Shown here: positions 59,554 through 64,000 of the stretch, piece after piece | How the letters are laid out: each line of letters opens with the position of its first letter | Numbering within the stretch: the stretch's first letter is position 1 | NCBI RefSeq assembly: GCF_029227915.1 | Contig: NC_079885.1 | Span: 22,693,001-22,757,000, forward strand | Direction of reading: 5' to 3' | DNA: 64,000 nt | Origin: Hydractinia symbiolongicarpus | Lineage: Eukaryota; Cnidaria; Hydrozoa; Anthoathecata; Hydractiniidae | Translations under genes and position numbers: made by a program | The notes under the pieces: generated by a model | What the model was told of the DNA's origin: nothing | The model's input: only the letters and a program-made list of their open reading frames with translations | The model's database searches: none

Positions 59554-61253
59554 AAACGAAATTATATTTTTTAATAACGTTCTTAAAGTTTTATAAACAA
59601 AAAATGTGCGCGAATGTACGCGCAAAAGGAACATACTCAATTCCTACTGCGTTCAAATTAATACGCGTGGAACTACGTTAAGGTTAGTTGCGCGGAAATT
59701 AAAGCGCGCGATACTACTGCGTGGCGTTCAGCGCGAAAATTAAAGTGCGCGAGAATTGATACAACTAAGTTAGCGAGTATATGTGTGTTTTTTACTTGTG
59801 TCGATTGCTTTGAAAAATTTTTTTTATGTAGGCTAGGGTCTTTAAATTATAAAATTATATGTTGTTTTTTTTTAACGAAGAAAAATGGTAACATTTTGTA
59901 ATATAATCTTTAAAATCTTAAAAATATAGTAGATTGTAATGTCTTCTTCCTCTCAATTTTTTTTACTGCAAATTAAAGAGAAATTGTTGGAGTTCAGGAT
60001 TGTACTAACCGTAAGAAATTTAAACAAACTTTGTTTTCTACCTAATGAATTATAACGTATAGATAAAGAACATAGAGCGGTATAGGGTTCCATAAACCAG
60101 TTGTGTTTTTCATAAAGAAATTATGCGACTGAAACCAGAGCGTTGTAACAACAGAAGACTTATTTGCCGTGGTCACACGCACCTACCATGCATCTGTACA
60201 TGTGATATGTTGCCGTATGTTGCCATATTACGCAATTTTTTATCAGCCTGTGTTTTTAGGTTAAAAGCTTATCAAAGCGGAAGATTCTGATTGGATGGCA
60301 GAAATTACCGCAAAACATGCATTTGTGAAAGCGACGCAACCAATGAAAATACTCAAAATAATTTCGCTTTAAAAATTATTTCTAGTGAAAATCTTTATAA
60401 TCCTCCTTGTAGTATATTTGAAGCATAATTCATATGGTCTTTAACAAGATAAAAGGAGTTCTGGGAATAACGTGTGCACACAACCCACTGTTTAAGAACA
60501 CACTGCATAGAGCAACCTCGTACCCAGGGATTTTCCAATACTGATTTGATTAATAGCTGATGAGGCAGCCGTTTCGTGAGAATATTACAGGCGTAGTAAA
60601 GCCCTGGGGACGAGATAAAGTATTAATGGAACAAAGCAATTCTTCTGTGAATAGAAAAGAAACTTTTTGACGAACAACGCGAAATGTAACCTTTTTAAGG
60701 TCGCACATTTGGCACAAATTTATACACACAAAATTAAAGCACCAGAATTTCAACATTCGTTTTCTGTGAAAAGATAATTTTGTTGTTGTTTGTGACAGTT
60801 GCCCATTTAGTGTATGTCAGTATGGAAGTAGTTTGAACAAAAAAAATCTAAAACATTGTTGCCTAACAGATTTTTCTCGAAACATTGATTGCTTTTTTTA
60901 TTAAATTAAAGCATGAGCGTTTTACAGGGCAACCTTAACCTTGTAACGTTTTTTTAACAAGTAGGCTGGATTCACGCTTTTCCCGTAGAAGCTCACCAAA
61001 TTCTTATCTCGGGCATTTTGCTTTTTTATTAATGTAATATAGCGGCAGATCGGAGAAAACGTCAAAAAGACCCTTGTGGTGACGTGGAATAGTTCGCGTC
61101 TGCAAAACTCTTCATTCTTACTACCCAAGGGGTATAGTGCAGGGTCGGGACGAGGCAAGTGCTTGATTTTTGATTTCTCAAAATGGCGATGAAGCTGTGA
61201 ACGATGTAAACATGATTGTTGTCAAGTGAAGGATTCCGGGATCAAATGATTAA
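59554..61253. other. AGXT2 3' UTR and intergenic DNA
   Basis: ATTAAA at about 59972 may serve as the AGXT2 poly(A) signal. A GCGCG-rich stretch (59590-59760) is unlike its surroundings. The remainder holds the 60516 foldback and no supported gene. Confidence 0.45.
60516..60616. repeat. ~100-bp foldback element, CTCGTCCCCAGG type
   Basis: CCTCGTACCCAGGGATTTT at 60516 pairs with AAAGCCCTGGGGACGAGAT at about 60598-60616. Same family as the element at 39772. Confidence 0.65.
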
Positions 61254-61369
61254 ATGGCTTCCATTATCAGTGGTTCCGAGGCTGATTTGAGCTCTGCTGC
61301 TGATCCCGAGGAAGAAACACTTGGAGAACTTACTGATGAAGAGCTCTTTGTTCTTGTAAAAGATACGAA
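61254..61369 (+). CDS. Possible first coding exon of an unidentified gene
   Basis: The ATG at 61254 opens an acidic, Ser/Glu-rich frame (MASIISGSEADLSS, then ELTDEELFVLVKDT). A plausible donor lies at 61370 (GAA|GTATAT, phase 2), with an alternative at about 61356. Codon use and composition look coding against the A/T-rich background. A short upstream ORF starts at about 61183. I do not recognise the protein and found no matching second exon before the window ends. Confidence 0.4.
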
Positions 61370-61611
61370 GTATATACTTCTTAAATTTAGTTATTTTAAT
61401 TTGCGTTTTTGATCGTGTATTAGTCTAGCTAAGCTAAAAAGTGAAGACATCCACTCGCTTTGCAGAATTATGATCATAACTCTGCTAGATTTATAGTAAC
61501 ACATTTCAGAGCTGTCTAGTTTGTAGTATAAACATAAGAAAATATCAGTGAAATTTTTTCAGCATCAGCATAAAAACCCATATTTTGAATGAGATATATT
61601 TTTTCTTATGT

Positions 61612-61740
61612 TGGTTGGTATATTCCACAGGTCACAGGTCAAAAATTTTAAAATAATGACATTATGACATTGCAAATAATTTTATTTATTCAGCTACAGT
61701 CTCATGAGGGTGCCGATAAGCTGCATACAACGTAAAAAGT
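61612..61740. mobile_element. Partial copy of the CCACAGGTCA MITE
   Basis: GGTTGGTATATTCCACAGGT followed by CATTGCAAATAATTTTA matches the inverted right end of the element at 40571-41312. No second terminus was found. Confidence 0.5.
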
Positions 61741-64000
61741 GCAGGCGTTTTCGGGCGAGTTCGGCATTTTGAAAGAAAATCAAGTATTTGCCCGAATAAG
61801 CTCGAACAATGCCCGGAAAGGAAAGGAAAAACAAACACTCATGATTCAAAAACTATAAAAATTAAAATAAAATTACTATGTGGTAGCAAAATTCTTAAAA
61901 GAACTGTTTTTGATACTGTATAAAAAGATTTACTTGATTAATAACTTATATACAAACTTTATTATAACTCCTTTGTCTTCTTCCAACTATATATATTGTT
62001 TGAATAACAGTTGCGGCATAAAGAAAATAATCCATTAAATTTGGACCTGCTGTGGTTTCCAATTGTTTCGTCAAATGAAGAAATTATCTACAATTAAATC
62101 CATGATAAATTGTCTGTTCCGCCCGTAAGTGCAGTTTTGCAGACTTGCGTCATCCGTGCTCCATCAGCGTTCACATCTGCATTACTTAAGAACCCACATG
62201 GCTGGATTTCTTATGTAAGACCTGGTTACCAACGACAAAGGGGTCGGGCAAAAGAGATTTATGTCTACGTAGTTTTTTAACTAAGTCAGGAGTCGGTGAA
62301 TTAGCTAGGATGGAAATATGGCGAGCAAAATTGCTTGCGTAGACACTCTGAATCGAGCAATTAATTGCTCGGGAGGTTATTTGCTCATGGCAAGGCCTGG
62401 AGTCCTTTCCATTATTGATGACTGATACAATTATAACTGCTGTTTTATTTTTGATGGCGACATTAGAAGAGCGCTGGGGACTGGGGTCTTAATAATTAGG
62501 CTAAAGATCAACACGTTCCCCTTGACTTTTGTATTAGCCAGGTGGATGCCACTTAACTTTAGTGTTGAGATTGAATTTAAAAAACACACATTCTAAACAG
62601 CTTTTTTGAAGTTAAAAAAACTACAAAATATATACACATATACGAAACAGAACAGTTAATCTCTTTGGCAATGACAAGCTTTTTGGTACAAACACCTTTT
62701 TATTTTAAAAATTAAATCCACTACTTGTTGGTTATTTAAACTGATCATTCCTTTGTGTAAATAAGGTGTTTGTGTATCATTATTGAAGTATTTAACTTTT
62801 TCTTCGCTGTTATACCCATATACACTTAAATTGCTTTCACCATCCTGTTTATTATTCTTTTCATTTTTATCTTTTACCTATTCAGTTTCACTTTTTCGAT
62901 TGACCTTTCCGCTGACACTCTCCCTTTTAGTGTTGACCTTTTCCTACAGTACCACCTGTCTACCAGTTGTTTATCTGATTAAATATGCAAACTTTTAAGA
63001 ACATTTTGAAATAATTGAATTAAGCAACAAGGGGGAGAGCAACTTTATGCATGCTGATAAGCACGTTGAGGTAAAAATGATAAAAATAACATGAGAAGGG
63101 AAATATATTTTTTTAGCTGAGATTTAAAAATCCATATAAAAATTTCTCAATTTTTTCATAAGAAACAAATTTATTAAAACGGCAAAGCTGAGATTTACTA
63201 AAAATTGAAAGCATTTTAAAAACGTTCATAGCCTGAATTATTTCATAGATTAAGAACAAAATAACGTGAGTCTAGAAAAAAAAATTTTTTCAAATTTCAA
63301 AAATGCGTACCTGACTTTAAAAATCAAAACTTTCATTTTAACATTTTTATTTTATTTCTATTTTATTTAGAGAAAAACATTTGTAAGAAAAAATAAAAAT
63401 CTAAACTTTCAACGTAATAAAAGTGTTAATATTATTCTCTCGATCATAGTTGACATTTCGTGATTGTTAACACATTTAAACAATAGCATTCATGTCTTAA
63501 AATTAAACAAGTTTTCACATATACTATTGTTAACGCACGCGATTAAAGACAACAATAGAAACATGCAAAATATATGTGATAACAATAGACACATAAAGTT
63601 TCTTTATGTAAACATGCCCCCATTACGCGACATCGTGAAACGCATGTACATGTAACATTACATTCGGGCGGTACTGTACTTCACGTATTCCTTACCCTCT
63701 CCTTCTTCGCTACTATCACTATCTATCACTATTATTTCACTCATTGTTTACTTTTTTTTCCTATGACAAGTTTTTAATTTGAGCTGTGAATAAAAATGTT
63801 ACATCTCAGAATACTTGACCATGTTGGATTAAGAGCCCCTGTTGCGGGTGTACATTTATTATTTGAACTGACAATTGTTTTTAATTTATTTTCTCATATC
63901 ATCATGTTCCTGTGGATAATTTTGGAAATATCGACCTTGTCCCACGGTATTTTTAGTCTAACGTAAGCACAGGTCGAATTTATGTGTTTATGGAGCTGCA
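61741..64000. other. Apparently non-coding DNA to the window end
   Basis: A/T-rich sequence. A segment near 62320-62390 (GCGAGCAAAATTGCTTGCG, ATTGCTCGGGAGGTTATTTG) resembles one near 41390-41430, so it is probably another repeat. No exon, RNA gene or CRISPR array was recognised. Confidence 0.5.

Noticed and set aside
59590-59760. GCGCG-rich stretch after AGXT2 as a CpG island promoter
   Set aside because: It is short, follows the stop codon directly and has no adjacent downstream exon. It looks like part of the 3' UTR.
62783-62998. Open frame rich in Ser/Leu/Phe near the window end
   Set aside because: Pyrimidine-rich low-complexity DNA without splice context or homology pattern.

Overview
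The window is animal nuclear DNA. It is AT-rich, with GT-AG introns, AATAAA poly(A) signals and many short DNA transposons. Gene content (an AGXT2 orthologue, a CABIT-SAM family, a four-TM protein, a large modular Kunitz protein) and lineage-specific repeats fit an early-branching metazoan, most likely a cnidarian. That placement is inference, not proof.

Layout. (1) 1-11634, +: the 3' part of a very large modular gene. Sixteen exons join in one frame of 2,858 codons and the 5' end lies outside the window. The gene is built from about 12-14 copies of a ~85-110 residue module I do not recognise, mostly one per symmetric phase 1-1 exon. Between the modules lie a long N-glycosylation-rich Asn/Lys/Glu region, a Gly/Asn-rich region and a Met-rich MTGMNG minisatellite. 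Two Kunitz-type exons and a basic tail end the protein. This is the best candidate for an undescribed protein family. (2) 11635-15155: intergenic, with a foldback element and a piggyBac-type MITE nested inside an older repeat. (3) 15156-18183, +: a four-exon gene for a 270-residue four-TM protein (MS4A/CD20-like), with a tRNA-like fragment in an intron. (4) 21091-22419, +: an intronless serine carboxypeptidase (SCPEP1-like) behind a foldback repeat. (5) 24565-36841: a family of three CABIT-SAM (GAREM-like) genes, namely a pseudogene (+), an intact gene (+) and an intact gene (-). A near-perfect 2,064-bp-period tandem duplication abuts the 3' end of the third. (6) 38376-50793: a transposon-rich stretch with a 5'-truncated LINE, MITEs, a decayed pogo/Tigger element whose first catalytic Asp is lost, and a ~3 kb TIR element. 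(7) 50915-59553, +: fifteen exons of AGXT2; the first coding exon was not found. (8) 61254-61369: a possible first exon of an unrecognised gene, then repeats and apparently non-coding DNA to the end.

The single-copy genes are not an operon and show no shared pathway. SCPEP1 is expected in the secretory/lysosomal route, AGXT2 in mitochondria, the CABIT-SAM proteins in cytoplasmic tyrosine-kinase signalling, and the modular protein outside the cell.
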